The translations under genes and the position numbers were made by a program. A stretch of 64,000 nt of DNA, taken from NCBI RefSeq assembly GCF_026241895.1, contig NZ_JAPJIV010000001.1, forward strand, positions 1-64,000, written 5' to 3'. Numbering within the stretch: position 1 is the first letter of the stretch; every line of letters starts with the position of its first letter. This DNA comes from Pseudomonas sp. RIT-562. Lineage in GTDB: Bacteria > Pseudomonadota > Gammaproteobacteria > Pseudomonadales > Pseudomonadaceae. Below the pieces are notes generated by a model. That model ran no database searches. It saw nothing but the letters and a program-made list of their open reading frames with translations, and was not told the origin of the DNA. Of this stretch, positions 28,751 through 42,117 are shown one piece after another.

Positions 28751-31147
28751 TCAGGCACCCTCCAAAGGCACCCGCACCATCAGTGTCGTGCCCTCACCCG
28801 GCTCACTCTCCAGCGACAACTCGCCGCCCATGATCAACACCCGTTCGCGCATGCCCACCACACCAAAGGATGTAGGCCGACCCGTGGTGGCGACAAATCC
28901 TACGCCGTCATCGCTGACGGTCATGAGTAATTCGCTGCCTTCACGCACCAGGGTCAGTTCGACAGTATGCGCCTGGGCATGACGCATGACATTGGTCAGT
29001 GCTTCCTGCAGGATCCGGAACAGCCCGATGGCCATGGCATCGCTCAACGCCGGCAAGTTGTCCGGAACCTGCACCAGGCAAGGAATTTGCGTGCGTGCCT
29101 CGAAGCGTCGGGCCTGCCATTCAATCGCCGAAGCGATACCGGCATCGAGAATCGGCGGGCGCAGCGCTGTCGCAACGTCGCGCACCAGCTGGAACAACTG
29201 CGCAATCAGGCGCTTCATGCTGTTAAGGCGCTCCTGCAGGCCAGGGTCGAGCTGCGCGTAGGCCAATTCGCACATGGACGTTTCGAGCTTCAGCACGGTG
29301 AGCATCTGCCCCAGCTCATCGTGAACCTCCCGGGCAATGCGCGCCTTTTCTTCTTCCCGCACGCTTTCCAGATGCGCAGACAACTCGCGCAATTGTTCGC
29401 GGGAGCTCGCCAGTTCCAGTTCGATGCGCTTGCTCTCGCTGATATCCCAGACGATACCGTCCCACACGTAGGCGCCATCCTCGAGCCGGCGCGTAATGGC
29501 CTTGATCTCGGCCCAGCGCTGCTCGCCCTGACGGGTGAGAATTCGCCCTTGCCATGACCAGTCGCTATCGGTGTCCAGTGCCAGGTCCTGGGTCTGGTGA
29601 TAGCTGGCCTTATCATCCGGATGCACCAGGCTGCGCAGCCCCTTGTCGCGATGAGCGAGCGTCGCCGGGGAGTAACCCACCAGGGTTTCGCTACCTTCAC
29701 TGATGTAGGCAAAGTCGATCTGCCCTGTCACCGGCGCCCGCTCCAGGCGAAAGACCAATCCCGGGACGTTGGCAGCGATCCCCTGCAGCCGCGCTTCGCT
29801 TTCCTGCAATGCCGCCAAAGCTCGGCGGCGCTCGGTGACATCATTGAGGTAGACCACCAGGTACTCGCCGTCACGAAATCGCAGGAAGCTCAACGACACG
29901 TCCGTTGGCAAAATACTGCCGTCCGCCCGCACGCAGTTGGTTTCGAAACTTTGCGGTCCTTCCTCGCTGGCACGGGCGCGCTTCCACAGGTTCAACCAGC
30001 GATCCATGTGCAGCCCAGGCTCGAAATCGATCAATGGCCGGTCAATAATCCCGCCTGGGGCATAACCCAACATGGTTTCGGCCGCGCGATTGGCATACCG
30101 CACGTGGCTATCCCAATTCACCCAGAGGATGCCGACCGTACTTTGATCGATGGAAAACTGCGTGAGCCGCAAGGCTTCCTCGCTGGCTGCACGCAGGGCA
30201 ATGTCTTCGCGAGCAGCAACCAGTCGTTGCTCCAGGCTGTGCTGCTGACGCCGCTGCCAGAAGACGATGGCCATGCTGCTGAGCATTAACACTGCAAACA
30301 ACAGACTCAGGTTCTGCCAGAAGCCTGGCGACTCGGTCAGCCGCGGGTACTTGGGTTGTAGCCATTGGTTATGCAGCTGCTCCAGATCCTTGGCCGGAAT
30401 CGCCCGCAATGCCGCCTCGACGATGCCAGCCAATTCAGGCCAGTCACGGCGAGTGGCCACCCGCAGCAACTGCGGCAAGCCGATGTCACCGACCACCACC
30501 AGACCGGCAAACTCAGGCTCGGCGGACAGTCGCCCAAGCTGCGCCTCATCGACCACGGCATAGCTGGCCTGCTGGCTCAACAGCAGTTGCAAGGCCTGGC
30601 GCTCGATCGGCACGCCCTGCAAATTCAGATGTGGATAGTTGCCGCGCAGGTAATCGGCGGTAGCACCGGGCATGCGCACCGCCACGCGGGTCTGGCTATC
30701 GAGTTTTTCCAGCTCTACCACGCCAGCGCTCTTCTGATCACTGACCACCAGTTGCGGCACACGCATATACGGGTCGGAAAACTGCCACAGACGCAGACCG
30801 GTCGGGGTTTGCGCCAGGCCAGGGGCGATATCGATTTCACCCTCTCGTGCCGCCGCCTCCAGTTGCGCCAGGTCGGGGAAGTTGCGCCAGCTCAATTCAA
30901 CCTTGAGCGACTTGGCCAGCCACTTCATCAATTCGACATTGACTCCGGACAGCCGCTGAAGCCGCCGGTCGTATTGGGCATAAGGTGCCTGCAATACCAG
31001 GCCGACGCGTAATTCGCCATGGTTGGCCAGCCACTGGCGCTGCGCCGACGACAGTTGTGCAGCATGCTCGGGGGGCGCGGATGCCGCCCAGCCCACCAAG
31101 GGAAACCACAGACAGCCGATCATTAACAGGCAGCGCACAACCATCAT
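28751..31147 (-). CDS. agtS: Sensor histidine kinase with periplasmic SBP domain (AgtS-like)
   Basis: Membrane sensor of 798 residues. It has a signal-like N-terminus (1-22), a periplasmic solute-binding (SBP type 3) domain to about 265, one transmembrane helix (LLFAVLMLSSMAIVFW), two PAS domains, then a HisKA_3 dimerisation domain with phosphoacceptor H609 (EVHDELGQ) and a HATPase domain (NVMRHAQAHT, SDDGVGF). The solute-binding domain suggests direct sensing of an amino-acid-like ligand. It pairs with the NarL-type regulator downstream. Confidence 0.85.
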   Translation of the reverse strand: MMVVRCLLMIGCLWFPLVGWAASAPPEHAAQLSSAQRQWLANHGELRVGLVLQAPYAQYDRRLQRLSGVNVELMKWLAKSLKVELSWRNFPDLAQLEAAAREGEIDIAPGLAQTPTGLRLWQFSDPYMRVPQLVVSDQKSAGVVELEKLDSQTRVAVRMPGATADYLRGNYPHLNLQGVPIERQALQLLLSQQASYAVVDEAQLGRLSAEPEFAGLVVVGDIGLPQLLRVATRRDWPELAGIVEAALRAIPAKDLEQLHNQWLQPKYPRLTESPGFWQNLSLLFAVLMLSSMAIVFWQRRQQHSLEQRLVAAREDIALRAASEEALRLTQFSIDQSTVGILWVNWDSHVRYANRAAETMLGYAPGGIIDRPLIDFEPGLHMDRWLNLWKRARASEEGPQSFETNCVRADGSILPTDVSLSFLRFRDGEYLVVYLNDVTERRRALAALQESEARLQGIAANVPGLVFRLERAPVTGQIDFAYISEGSETLVGYSPATLAHRDKGLRSLVHPDDKASYHQTQDLALDTDSDWSWQGRILTRQGEQRWAEIKAITRRLEDGAYVWDGIVWDISESKRIELELASSREQLRELSAHLESVREEEKARIAREVHDELGQMLTVLKLETSMCELAYAQLDPGLQERLNSMKRLIAQLFQLVRDVATALRPPILDAGIASAIEWQARRFEARTQIPCLVQVPDNLPALSDAMAIGLFRILQEALTNVMRHAQAHTVELTLVREGSELLMTVSDDGVGFVATTGRPTSFGVVGMRERVLIMGGELSLESEPGEGTTLMVRVPLEGA

Positions 31148-31220
31148 CTAAGCCCCACACACTGACAAACACTGACTAACCCATTAGGCTGCCGGAATCA
31201 CTTCTGGCCTGGAAAATCCG

Positions 31221-32210
31221 ATGCCCCCTGACTACCGCCTGGCACTGCCAGCATTGTGCCTGTCGCTGATCCTGCCTTGTGCGTTTTCCGTCGAGGCAGC
31301 TGACCCGGCCCCTGCTCCCGCCGATTCCCCCGCTGCAACCGAGCCGACGGAGCGCCAGCCGCTGCTTGAGCGTAGCCAGGAAGACGCCGCAGCCCTCGAA
31401 CGCACTTTGCCCGCTCAGGAACAGCAACAACTGCAAGCGGGCAGCGAGACCTTCCTGGCACTGTGGAAACCGGCCAATGCCGCCGAGCCCAAAGGCGCGG
31501 TGATTATCGTCCCCGGCGCTGGCGAGACCGCTGACTCACCTCAAGCAGTCGGCCCTTTGCGCCGCAAATTGCCCGACGCCGGCTGGAGCAGCCTGAGTAT
31601 CACTTTGCCAGATCTGCAAAGCGATGCCATTGCCCCTCGCGTCCTCGAAGTGCCCCCGGCAATCAAGGCCCCCGATACAGGGACCAAGGACTCGACCACG
31701 TCCACGCCGATTGAACAGGCGGCCGGCGGCGAGGCCGACATAGCAGACAAGGCAGTAGTCGAAAGCGTCGACGAGCAACGAAGAGTCGACGCCGAAAGAA
31801 TTTTCGCGCGGATCGACGCGGCAGTTGCCTACGCCGAAGGGCAAAGCGCGCGCAGTATCGTGGTGCTGGGGCACGGCACTGGCGGTTATTGGGCCGCTCG
31901 ATATCTGAGCGAGAAGCAGCCACCTCAGGTCGAGAAACTGCTGATGGTGGCGGTCAAGACACCGGCAGGCATCAAGCCCGAGCTGCTCGATCTCACCTCA
32001 TCACTCAAGCTGCCGACTGCGGATATTTTCTACATGGACAAACCGCTGGATCGCGATGCTGCGCTGGCACGACTGCAGGCGAGCAAGCGTCTGAAGACCA
32101 CAGCGTTTAGCCAGGTTTCGCTGAAAGCCTTGCCCGGCAATGCCAAGGATCAACAGGAGCAACTGGTGCGCCGGGTGCGGGGCTGGTTGAGCCCACAGCC
32201 GGCGGATTGA
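31221..32210 (+). CDS. DUF3530 alpha/beta-hydrolase-like secreted protein
   Basis: Function unknown. The 329-residue protein has a signal peptide (about 1-27), a low-complexity Ala/Pro region, and an alpha/beta-hydrolase-like core (VIIVPGAGE, RSIVVLGHGTGG). The nucleophile elbow GHGTG (217-221) has Gly219 where an active hydrolase has Ser, so it may not be a hydrolase. It is convergent with the J-domain gene, 8 bp apart, and divergent from agtS. Confidence 0.78.
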   Translation: MPPDYRLALPALCLSLILPCAFSVEAADPAPAPADSPAATEPTERQPLLERSQEDAAALERTLPAQEQQQLQAGSETFLALWKPANAAEPKGAVIIVPGAGETADSPQAVGPLRRKLPDAGWSSLSITLPDLQSDAIAPRVLEVPPAIKAPDTGTKDSTTSTPIEQAAGGEADIADKAVVESVDEQRRVDAERIFARIDAAVAYAEGQSARSIVVLGHGTGGYWAARYLSEKQPPQVEKLLMVAVKTPAGIKPELLDLTSSLKLPTADIFYMDKPLDRDAALARLQASKRLKTTAFSQVSLKALPGNAKDQQEQLVRRVRGWLSPQPAD

Positions 32211-32218
32211 GCCGGCCG

Positions 32219-32986
32219 CTAGCGGAAATCCCGGCGCTGACGGATCACCGTGTAGGCGTTATGCAACTCGCGAGTCTTGTCCGTTGCCTCGCGAACCTGC
32301 GAACTGGTGGCGCCGCTGCCGGCAATCTTGTCCGGATGATGCCGGCTCAGCAGGCGCCGGTAAGCGCGCTTGATCTGCGCCGGCTCACTGGTGGCGGACA
32401 CCCCCAACAAGCGCATGGCCTCCTGATAACTCAGCATGCTGCTGATCACCGGACGCTTCTGCGGTTCGTATTCGCCGGCCAACGCCTTCACTTGCTGAGG
32501 CGTCCAGCCCAGCCAACGCCCCCACTGGGCAATCAGCTCAAGCTCGCTGCGGCCGGCACGCCCATCCGCCCAGATCATGCGCCAACAGGCGCGCAACACG
32601 CCTTCGGCAGCGAACGGTTGGGCGCTCAAGCGCCGCAGATAACCACGCAGCCGATCATGTCCCGATTTGCCGCGGTTGAACGCAGCAATTGCCCGGCGTT
32701 GCGCCGACTCGGTCATTTCCAGCCCACGCATTTCCTCTCGCGCCTGCTGGATGTGCCCAGCCACCACGTGCCCGTCGCATTTGGCCAACCGCCCCAGCAG
32801 GATGAATAGCAGTTCATCGTTGCGCAGGACGGGGCGGCCGCCGAGCTTTTCGCGCAAATGCGCCCAACTGTGCAGTTGCAGACGTCGGTCGAGCGCCTGC
32901 CCCAACAGCGCGCCGAGCAAGGCCCCCGGAATACTGGCTATGGCAAAGCCCGCCCCGGCTCCAATCAGAGTCCCTGGCCAAAGCAT
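32219..32986 (-). CDS. DjlA-like TerB/J-domain co-chaperone
   Basis: Inner-membrane anchored DnaK co-chaperone, 255 residues. It has a Gly/Ala-rich N-terminal membrane segment (5-30), a TerB-like helical domain (about 55-175) and a C-terminal J domain with the required HPD in SRHHPDK. ATG 32986 starts 1 bp after the murU stop; a TTG 18 bp earlier is an alternative. It is co-oriented with amgK and murU, as in P. aeruginosa next to lptD. Confidence 0.87.
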   Translation of the reverse strand: MLWPGTLIGAGAGFAIASIPGALLGALLGQALDRRLQLHSWAHLREKLGGRPVLRNDELLFILLGRLAKCDGHVVAGHIQQAREEMRGLEMTESAQRRAIAAFNRGKSGHDRLRGYLRRLSAQPFAAEGVLRACWRMIWADGRAGRSELELIAQWGRWLGWTPQQVKALAGEYEPQKRPVISSMLSYQEAMRLLGVSATSEPAQIKRAYRRLLSRHHPDKIAGSGATSSQVREATDKTRELHNAYTVIRQRRDFR

Positions 32987-32987
32987 G

Positions 32988-34675
<1,688 letters not shown>

Positions 34676-34805
34676 TGCAAGGGTCTCCGACGGCGCTAGC
34701 CGTCAAGCGGGTCATGCTTTATTATCCAGCATCTTTTTCAGACCATCGAGAGGCGTGCGGCCCACACCGCGGGCAGATGGCACGCAGGAAGCCCGGACTA
34801 ATAAG

Positions 34806-37607
34806 ATGGCATTGAAATCCCCCGCGTTTCGTAAAAAATTTCCGTTGTTGGTTACCGGCAGTCTGCTGGCCCTGCAACCTCTAGCCACTTCGTTCGTGGT
34901 CGCCGCGGAACAGTATGACTGCTCAGTCTCTGCTTCGGGTGCCTGGGACTGTGCGCCAAAATCCCCAGCCGCTGCTTTGCCACCTCGCCCCGTCCATGAC
35001 GGCAGTGCGGTGAGTGCAAGCGGCGAGACGCCTGCCGACAGCGGTACGAGCGAGGACACTGGTGCCAAACCGGCACTGGTCACCGAGGCCAAGGGCCGCG
35101 GCCTGAAGTCGCGCAGTGCAGACTACAGTCACCTCGACTGGGTTCCGCGCGAGAACCTCACCGCAGCGCAATTGGCTGAAACCGGTCCTTACTGCTCTGG
35201 TTCCTATATCGAACCCACTCGTCCTGGCATGAATGACAAGACGAATAAAAGCGACGCCCCGACCTTTATCGGCGCCAAGGCCTCTCGCTACAAGCAGGAA
35301 GAACAGATTGCAGCACTGGCCGGTGACGTCGTCATGCGCCAAGGCAGCATGCAGGTCGAAGCCGACGAAGCCAACCTGTACCAGGCCGAGAGCCGCGGTG
35401 AGCTGAGCGGCAACGTACGCATTCGCGACAATGGTGCCCTGATCGTTGGTGATCACGCCGATGTGCAATTGGACACCGGTGAAGCCAAGGTCGACAACGC
35501 CGAATACGTGATGCACAAGTCGCGTATCCGCGGTAGCGCCCTGTACGCCAAGCGTGCTGAAAACGCGATCATCCGCCTCAAGGACGGTACGTACACCACG
35601 TGCGAACCGAACAGTAACGCCTGGCAGCTCAAGGGTAATAACATCACCCTTAACCCGGCCACCGGCTTCGGCACCGCGACCAACGTGACCCTGCGAGTCA
35701 AGGACATCCCAGTCCTGTACACGCCGTACATCTATTTCCCGATCGATGACCGTCGCCAGTCCGGCTTCTTGCCGCCGACTATCGGCACGGGCACCGACAC
35801 CGGCTTCATGCTGGTGACTCCGTACTACTTCAACCTGGCGCCTAACTACGACGCCACGTTGTACCCACGCTACATGAGCAAGCGCGGCCTGTTGATGGAA
35901 GGCGAATTCCGCTACCTGACGCCGTCCAGCGAAGGCCAGTTCGGCGCCGCGTACCTGAACGACGACGACACCGAGCGCAGCAAGCAGACCGACTACGAAA
36001 AAACCCGCTACATGTACAACTGGCAGCACAAGGGTGGTCTCGACTCGCGGGTTCTCACGCAGGTTGATTACACCAAGATCAGCGATCCTTATTACTTCCA
36101 GGATCTGCAGACTGACCAGATTGGCGTGAAAAGCTCTGATTATGTGAATCAGCAGGGTTCGGTCAGCTATCGTGGCGACAGCTACACCGCACGTGTGAAC
36201 GCTCAGGCCTATCAGCTGGCGACCGTTTCAAACATCACGCCATACGACCGCCTGCCTCAGGTGACTTTCGACGGAACCCTGCCCTATCACCCGTCCGGGC
36301 TGGATTTCTCGTACAACACCGAAGTCGTGCGGTTTGATCGAGATCTCAAGAACGGCAATTTCTTTGACGAAGACGGCGTCGATACCGGCCCCCGCCTGGA
36401 TCAAAACGTATTTGGCCTGGCGCGTGCCAACGGCACCCGACTCAACCTCGCACCGGTTGTCAGCCTGCCGATGGAAGCGAGCTATGGCTTCCTCAAGCCA
36501 TCGCTGAAGTACCAGTACACCCAGTACGACCTGGATCTCGACGGCAAGGGTAAATCCGACATCGCCGGCCAGGGCGCAGAGGGTGACCGACTGAACGGTA
36601 CCTTTAGCAGCAACCAGAACCGTGCAGTACCGATCGCCAGCATTGATAGCGGTCTCTACTTCGACCGTAAAACCAGCTGGTTCGGTAAAAACTACAACCA
36701 GACACTCGAGCCGCGCCTGTTCTACCTGTACGTTCCTGAAAAGGATCAGGCAGATATTCCGGTGTTCGACTCCAGTGAATACACCTTCAACTACTCGTCG
36801 CTGTTCCGTGACAACCGTTTCTCCGGCGCCGATCGAATCGGCGACGAGAACAAACTGTCCCTGGGCATCACCAGTCGCTGGATCGAAGAAAACGGCTTTG
36901 AGCGTCAACGTATCAGTGTCGGCCAGGCGCTTTACTTCAAGGATCGTGAAGTCCAGCTGCCGGGTATCGACGCCAAGACCCGTGACGACGCGAAGTCCAA
37001 TGTCTCGCCGTATGCACTGGAATACGAATACCGCTGGAACCGTGATTGGCGCACCACTGCCGATTACAACTGGGACCCGGACAGCCGCAGCCCCCGTTCG
37101 GGTAGCGCGATGTTCCACTACCAGCCTGAAGACAATCCGAACAAGGTGGTCAACGTAGGTTATCGCTATCGCAATGACCAGATTCGTTACGACCAGACCA
37201 CTGGTAAATGGCAGGTCGGTGGCGGTGACTACGGCACCCCTGGTACACCGGGCTACGTGAAGGACTACTACAAGATCCAGCAGCACGACTTCTCGGTTAT
37301 CTGGCCGATCGTGCCGCAATGGAATGCCATCAGCCGCTGGCAGTACGACTACAACCGCAACCGTACCCTGGAAGCCTTCGGTGGTTTCGAGTACGACAAC
37401 TGCTGCTGGAAACTGCGCGTGATCAACCGTTACTGGGTTGACTACGACGAAACCAGTCAAGACGCTCCGCAAAACGAAAAAGGCGACCATGGCGTCTTCC
37501 TCCAAATTGTTCTGAAGGGACTCGGCGGCCTCACCGGCGCCAAAGTAGAGAGCTTCCTCGACAAAGGCATCCAAGGTTATCGTGAACGTGAAGACCAAGC
37601 TTTCTGA
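34806..37607 (+). CDS. lptD: LPS-assembly outer-membrane protein LptD
   Basis: Inserts lipopolysaccharide into the outer leaflet together with LptE. The 933-residue product has a signal peptide (1-33, ending VVA), an N-terminal OstA/LptA-like periplasmic domain (about 190-320), and a large C-terminal beta-barrel. Cysteines at 39 and 49 and a CC pair near the C-terminus (NCCWKL) are candidates for the structural disulfides. ATG 34806 fits the signal peptide. It overlaps surA by 26 bp. Confidence 0.95.
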   Translation: MALKSPAFRKKFPLLVTGSLLALQPLATSFVVAAEQYDCSVSASGAWDCAPKSPAAALPPRPVHDGSAVSASGETPADSGTSEDTGAKPALVTEAKGRGLKSRSADYSHLDWVPRENLTAAQLAETGPYCSGSYIEPTRPGMNDKTNKSDAPTFIGAKASRYKQEEQIAALAGDVVMRQGSMQVEADEANLYQAESRGELSGNVRIRDNGALIVGDHADVQLDTGEAKVDNAEYVMHKSRIRGSALYAKRAENAIIRLKDGTYTTCEPNSNAWQLKGNNITLNPATGFGTATNVTLRVKDIPVLYTPYIYFPIDDRRQSGFLPPTIGTGTDTGFMLVTPYYFNLAPNYDATLYPRYMSKRGLLMEGEFRYLTPSSEGQFGAAYLNDDDTERSKQTDYEKTRYMYNWQHKGGLDSRVLTQVDYTKISDPYYFQDLQTDQIGVKSSDYVNQQGSVSYRGDSYTARVNAQAYQLATVSNITPYDRLPQVTFDGTLPYHPSGLDFSYNTEVVRFDRDLKNGNFFDEDGVDTGPRLDQNVFGLARANGTRLNLAPVVSLPMEASYGFLKPSLKYQYTQYDLDLDGKGKSDIAGQGAEGDRLNGTFSSNQNRAVPIASIDSGLYFDRKTSWFGKNYNQTLEPRLFYLYVPEKDQADIPVFDSSEYTFNYSSLFRDNRFSGADRIGDENKLSLGITSRWIEENGFERQRISVGQALYFKDREVQLPGIDAKTRDDAKSNVSPYALEYEYRWNRDWRTTADYNWDPDSRSPRSGSAMFHYQPEDNPNKVVNVGYRYRNDQIRYDQTTGKWQVGGGDYGTPGTPGYVKDYYKIQQHDFSVIWPIVPQWNAISRWQYDYNRNRTLEAFGGFEYDNCCWKLRVINRYWVDYDETSQDAPQNEKGDHGVFLQIVLKGLGGLTGAKVESFLDKGIQGYREREDQAF

Positions 37608-38904
37608 TTGTCTGCGCCCGCTCGTGCTGGGCGCGCTGTTCCTGGGTACCGCGGCCAACGCTGCGGTGCAGTCCATCGATAGAGTGGTGGCCATCGTCGA
37701 CAACGACGTGGTCATGCAGAGCCAGCTGGATCAACGGGTTCACGAAGTGCAGCAAACCATCGCCAAGCGCGGTGCTGCCGCGCCTCCGCCCGGTGTGCTG
37801 GACCAGCAGGTACTTGAGCGTCTGATCGTCGAAAACCTGCAGCTGCAGATCGGCGAACGTTCCGGCATCCGCATTACCGATGAAGAATTGAACCAGGCTG
37901 TCGGCACCATCGCTCAGCGCAACAACATGTCGGTGGACCAGTTCCGCGCCGCCCTGACCCGTGACGGCCTGTCCTATGACGACGCACGCGAGCAGATTCG
38001 CCGGGAAATGATCATCAGCCGTGTACGCCAGCGTCGTGTGGCGGAGCGCATCCAGGTGTCCGAGCAGGAAGTGAAGAACTTCCTCGCTTCCGACCTGGGC
38101 AAGATGCAGCTGTCCGAAGAGTTCCGCCTGGCCAACATCCTGATTCCCACGCCGGAAAGCGCCAACTCCGACGCGATTCAGAATGCTGCCAAGCAAGCAG
38201 ACTCTGTTTACCAGCAACTCAAACAAGGTGCTGACTTCGGTCAATTGGCCATCGCCAAATCGGCCAGCGAAACCGCACTGGAAGGCGGCGACATGGGCTG
38301 GCGGAAAGCTGCTCAACTGCCACCACCGTTCGACCGCATGCTGAGCACCATGGCCGTGGGCGACGTAACCCAGCCAATGCGCACTCCAGGTGGCTTCATT
38401 ATCCTGAAGATCCTCGACAAGCGTGGTGGCGAAGCTCAGGTGCGTGATGAAGTGCATGTACGCCACATCCTGGTCAAGCCAAGTCCGATCCGTGACGAAG
38501 CGAAAACCAAGGCACTGGTCGAGTCGCTCTACACCCGCATCGAGTCCGGCGAAGACTTCGCCGAGCTGGCGAAAAACTACTCGGAAGATCCGGGTTCTGC
38601 CCTCAACGGCGGCGACCTCAACTGGATCGACCCCAATGCGCTGGTGCCAGAGTTCCGCGAAGTGATGGCCAATACTCCGCAAGGCAAGCTGTCCAAGCCG
38701 TTCCAGACTCAATATGGCTGGCATGTCCTGGAAGTCCTTGGCCGTCGCGCCACCGACAGCACCAACCAGGCCCGCGAACAGCAAGCCATGACCGTACTGC
38801 GTAACCGCAAATACGACGAAGAGCTGCAAACCTGGCTGCGTCAGATCCGTGACGAAGCGTACGTAGAGATCAAACTCCCTGGTGCAGACCAGGCAGCGCA
38901 GTGA
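37582..38904 (+). CDS. surA: Periplasmic chaperone/prolyl isomerase SurA
   Basis: Chaperone for outer-membrane proteins, including its neighbour LptD. The 440-residue product has a signal peptide (1-27, ANA), a SurA N-terminal helical domain, and two parvulin domains (about 175-275 and 290-385; HVRHILV marks the second). The start is GTG 37582 with AAGG upstream, inside the lptD 3' end; a second GTG two codons later is also possible. Confidence 0.94.
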   Translation: MNVKTKLSDCLRPLVLGALFLGTAANAAVQSIDRVVAIVDNDVVMQSQLDQRVHEVQQTIAKRGAAAPPPGVLDQQVLERLIVENLQLQIGERSGIRITDEELNQAVGTIAQRNNMSVDQFRAALTRDGLSYDDAREQIRREMIISRVRQRRVAERIQVSEQEVKNFLASDLGKMQLSEEFRLANILIPTPESANSDAIQNAAKQADSVYQQLKQGADFGQLAIAKSASETALEGGDMGWRKAAQLPPPFDRMLSTMAVGDVTQPMRTPGGFIILKILDKRGGEAQVRDEVHVRHILVKPSPIRDEAKTKALVESLYTRIESGEDFAELAKNYSEDPGSALNGGDLNWIDPNALVPEFREVMANTPQGKLSKPFQTQYGWHVLEVLGRRATDSTNQAREQQAMTVLRNRKYDEELQTWLRQIRDEAYVEIKLPGADQAAQ

Positions 38905-39890
38905 AACCCAAACGTTTCGCGCTGACACCCGGCGAGCCGGCCGGCATAGGTCCTGACCTGTGCCTGCTACTCGCCTCGCAAGCCCAGCCACACCCCCTGA
39001 TTGCCATCACCAGCCGCGACCTGCTCATTGAGCGGGCCGCGCAACTGGGTGTGGTCGTCGATCTGCTGGAGGTAACTCCCGACAGTTGGCCAGACGCTCC
39101 GGCGCCGGCCAACAGCCTGTACGTGTGGGATACCCCGCTCAATGCCAAGGTGACTGCCGGGCAACTGGACAAGGCCAACGCCGCCTTTGTTCTGGAAACT
39201 CTGACCCGCGCAGGCCAAGGCTGCCTCGACGGCGCCTTCGCCGGCATGATCACCGCCCCGGTACACAAGGGCGTGATCAACGAATCCGGAATTGCTTTTT
39301 CCGGGCACACGGAATTTCTCGCGGACCTGACCCAGACGGCACAAGTGGTGATGATGCTCGCGACCCGCGGCCTACGTGTGGCGCTGGTCACCACTCACCT
39401 GCCCCTGCGCGAGATTGCCGATGCCATCACGCCCGAGCGTCTGGAGCGCGTCACACGCATTCTGCATGCCGACCTGAAAGAAAAATTCGGCATCGCCCAG
39501 CCACGCATCCTGGTTTGCGGGCTCAACCCGCACGCCGGCGAAGGCGGCCACCTGGGCCATGAAGAAATCGACATCATTGAACCTACATTAGAGCGCTTGC
39601 GCGGTGAAGGCATGGACCTTCGCGGCCCCCTCCCCGCCGACACTCTGTTTACCCCCAAATATCTGGAGCACTGCGACGCAGTGCTGGCGATGTACCACGA
39701 CCAGGGCCTGCCGGTGCTCAAGTACAAAGGCTTCGGCGCGGCAGTCAATGTGACTCTCGGCCTGCCGATCATCCGTACTTCGGTCGACCACGGCACTGCC
39801 CTGGATCTGGCCGGCAGCGGCAAAATCGACACCGGCAGCCTGCAAGTCGCCCTGGAAACCGCCTACCAGATGGCCGAGACCCGTTTATGA
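38901..39890 (+). CDS. pdxA: 4-hydroxythreonine-4-phosphate dehydrogenase
   Basis: Step of pyridoxal-phosphate biosynthesis, oxidising 4-phosphohydroxy-L-threonine. The 329-residue product opens with [12 protein letters not shown] and has the metal histidines in [15 protein letters not shown] and MYHDQGLP. Start is GTG 38901 overlapping the surA stop (GTGA). It overlaps rsmA by 4 bp. The surA-pdxA-rsmA-apaG-apaH order is also found in E. coli. Confidence 0.95.
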   Translation: MKPKRFALTPGEPAGIGPDLCLLLASQAQPHPLIAITSRDLLIERAAQLGVVVDLLEVTPDSWPDAPAPANSLYVWDTPLNAKVTAGQLDKANAAFVLETLTRAGQGCLDGAFAGMITAPVHKGVINESGIAFSGHTEFLADLTQTAQVVMMLATRGLRVALVTTHLPLREIADAITPERLERVTRILHADLKEKFGIAQPRILVCGLNPHAGEGGHLGHEEIDIIEPTLERLRGEGMDLRGPLPADTLFTPKYLEHCDAVLAMYHDQGLPVLKYKGFGAAVNVTLGLPIIRTSVDHGTALDLAGSGKIDTGSLQVALETAYQMAETRL

Positions 39891-40705
39891 CCGAGCATTA
39901 CCAACACAAGGCGCGCAAACGCTTTGGCCAGAACTTCCTGCACGATGCCGGCGTTATCGACCGCATCCTGCGCTCCATCCATGCCAAGGCCGAAGATCGC
40001 CTGCTGGAAATCGGCCCGGGCCAGGGCGCGCTGACTCAAGGCCTGCTGAGCAGCGGCGGCCAGCTTGACGTGGTGGAGCTGGACAAGGACCTGATTCCGA
40101 TCCTGAACCAGCAGTTTGCCGGCAAGAGCAATTTCAACCTGCACCAGGGTGATGCGTTGAAGTTCGACTTCAACAGCCTGAACGCAGCACCCGCCAGCCT
40201 GCGAGTGGTCGGCAACCTGCCATACAACATCTCCACCCCGCTGATCTTCCACCTGCTGCACAACGCCCACCTGATCCGCGACATGCACTTCATGCTGCAA
40301 AAGGAAGTGGTCGAGCGCATGGCTGCAGGCCCCGGCGGCGGTGACTGGGGCCGCTTGTCGATCATGGTTCAGTATCATTGCCGGGTCGAGCACCTGTTCA
40401 ATGTCGGCCCTGGCGCGTTCAATCCACCGCCCAAGGTTGATTCGGCGATCGTGCGCCTCGTGCCTCACGCAGTCCTCCCGCATCCGGCAAAAGATCACAA
40501 GTTGCTGGAGCGCGTGGTTCGCGAAGCGTTCAACCAGCGTCGCAAGACCCTGCGCAACACCCTCAAGCTGCTGCTGAGCAATGCCGAAATAGAAGCCGCC
40601 GGCGTCGATGGCAGCCTGCGTCCGGAGCAACTCGACCTGGCCGCCTTCGTGCGCCTGGCCGACAAGCTGAGCGAGCAGGCGCCCCAAGCACCTGCCGCCG
40701 ACTGA
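39887..40705 (+). CDS. rsmA: 16S rRNA dimethyladenosine transferase RsmA
   Basis: Dimethylates A1518/A1519 of 16S rRNA during 30S maturation (KsgA). The 272-residue SAM enzyme has QNFLHD near the N-terminus, the SAM motif [10 protein letters not shown] and the catalytic NLPYNIS. The symbol must not be confused with the RNA-binding regulator RsmA of Pseudomonas; the synonym is ksgA. Its start overlaps the pdxA stop. Confidence 0.96.
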   Translation: MTEHYQHKARKRFGQNFLHDAGVIDRILRSIHAKAEDRLLEIGPGQGALTQGLLSSGGQLDVVELDKDLIPILNQQFAGKSNFNLHQGDALKFDFNSLNAAPASLRVVGNLPYNISTPLIFHLLHNAHLIRDMHFMLQKEVVERMAAGPGGGDWGRLSIMVQYHCRVEHLFNVGPGAFNPPPKVDSAIVRLVPHAVLPHPAKDHKLLERVVREAFNQRRKTLRNTLKLLLSNAEIEAAGVDGSLRPEQLDLAAFVRLADKLSEQAPQAPAAD

Positions 40706-40819
40706 CCAGCGATGAGCGCTATCGGGTAGGACGCCAGTCTGGTTTACTACCCGGTACTTGGCCTAGACTGATCCCATCAGCTACGCCCCGCGTCCCGCTT
40801 CGTTTTTAAGGCCTCTTGC

Positions 40820-41200
40820 ATGTCCGATCCTCGCTATCAGGTCGACGTCAGCGTCGTCACCCGCTATCTGGCAGAACAATCGCAACCCGAGCACGAACGC
40901 TTTGCCTTCGCCTACACCATCACTGTGCAGAACAATGGCGCGCTCCCGGCCAAGCTGCTGTCGCGGCACTGGGTGATCACCGACGGCGACGGACATGTCG
41001 AGGAGGTTCGCGGTGCGGGCGTCGTCGGCCAGCAACCGCTGATCGAACCGGGCAAGAGCCACACCTACAGCAGTGGTACGGTCATGACCTCCAAGGTCGG
41101 GACCATGCAGGGTACTTATGAAATGATTGCCGACGACGGCAAGCACTTCGACGCGATCATCGCGCCGTTTCGCCTGGCCGTGCCCGGAGCCCTGCACTGA
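40820..41200 (+). CDS. apaG: ApaG protein
   Basis: Small fibronectin-III-like (DUF525) protein, 126 residues, of uncertain biochemical role; linked genetically to Co2+ sensitivity and found with apaH. Signature segments are [18 protein letters not shown] and the central glycine-rich turn. The ATG at 40820 is 114 bp after rsmA, leaving room for an internal promoter. Its TGA overlaps the apaH ATG (TGATG). Confidence 0.93.
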   Translation: MSDPRYQVDVSVVTRYLAEQSQPEHERFAFAYTITVQNNGALPAKLLSRHWVITDGDGHVEEVRGAGVVGQQPLIEPGKSHTYSSGTVMTSKVGTMQGTYEMIADDGKHFDAIIAPFRLAVPGALH

Positions 41201-42084
41201 TGGCAACCTACGCCGTCGGTGACCTGCAAGGCTGCCTTGACGCACTGCAATGCCTGCTCAGGAAAGTCGATTTCGACCCGGCCCACGACCGGCTATGGCT
41301 AGTGGGCGACTTGGTCAACCGCGGCCCGCAGTCGCTGGAAACCCTGCGCTTCCTCTACGGCATGCGTGAATCCCTGGTGTGCGTATTGGGTAACCACGAC
41401 CTGCATTTGCTGGCGGCCGGGAAGAACATCGAGCGTCTGAAAAAAGGCGACACCCTGCGCGAAATCATCGATGCGCCCGACTGCGCAGAGTTGCTGGACT
41501 GGTTGCGCCAGCAGAAGCTCATGCATTACGACGAACAGCGCAACATGGCACTGGTGCATGCCGGCATCCCGCCACAGTGGTCGCTGCGTAAAGCCTTGAA
41601 ATGCGCAGCTGAAGTCGAAACGGCTTTGCGCGATGACAACCTGCTCCCACCCTTTCTCGACGGCATGTACGGCAATGAGCCAGCGAAGTGGGACAGCGAA
41701 CTCAAAGGCGTCACGCGCCTGCGAGTCATCACCAATTACTTCACCCGCATGCGTTTCTGCACTGCCGAAGGCAAGCTGGACCTCAAGAGCAAGGAAGGCC
41801 TGGACTCCGCGCCGCCGGGCTACAAGCCGTGGTTCCAGCACAAGGAACGCAAGACCAAGGGCCTGAAGATTATCTTCGGCCACTGGGCCGCCCTGGAAGG
41901 TAAAGTACTGGAACCGGGCATTTCAGCCCTCGACACCGGCTGCGTCTGGGGCGGAGCCCTGACCCTGATGAATGTCGACAGCGGCGAACGCCTGTCCTGC
42001 AAATGCGATGCGCACGGCCAGGTCGCCGCTGCGCAGATCACCCCCACAACCACCGCATCATCGTCAGCCAGCATTCAGCGCTAG
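41200..42084 (+). CDS. apaH: Diadenosine tetraphosphatase (symmetrical)
   Basis: Hydrolyses Ap4A to two ADP, and can remove Np4 RNA caps. The 294-residue metallophosphatase has the motifs [14 protein letters not shown] and LGNHDLHLL in order. It is translationally coupled to apaG. A Ser/Thr-rich tail of about 15 residues extends beyond the catalytic domain. glpE follows 33 bp later. Confidence 0.95.
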   Translation: MATYAVGDLQGCLDALQCLLRKVDFDPAHDRLWLVGDLVNRGPQSLETLRFLYGMRESLVCVLGNHDLHLLAAGKNIERLKKGDTLREIIDAPDCAELLDWLRQQKLMHYDEQRNMALVHAGIPPQWSLRKALKCAAEVETALRDDNLLPPFLDGMYGNEPAKWDSELKGVTRLRVITNYFTRMRFCTAEGKLDLKSKEGLDSAPPGYKPWFQHKERKTKGLKIIFGHWAALEGKVLEPGISALDTGCVWGGALTLMNVDSGERLSCKCDAHGQVAAAQITPTTTASSSASIQR

Positions 42085-42117
42085 GCTGCGCTTTCAGCCG
42101 AGCCACAGGAGCCCGCC

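Noticed and set aside
34806..38904. Long minus-strand open frames opposite lptD and surA
   Set aside because: They are antisense shadows caused by GC-rich codon bias; the plus-strand proteins are clearly real.
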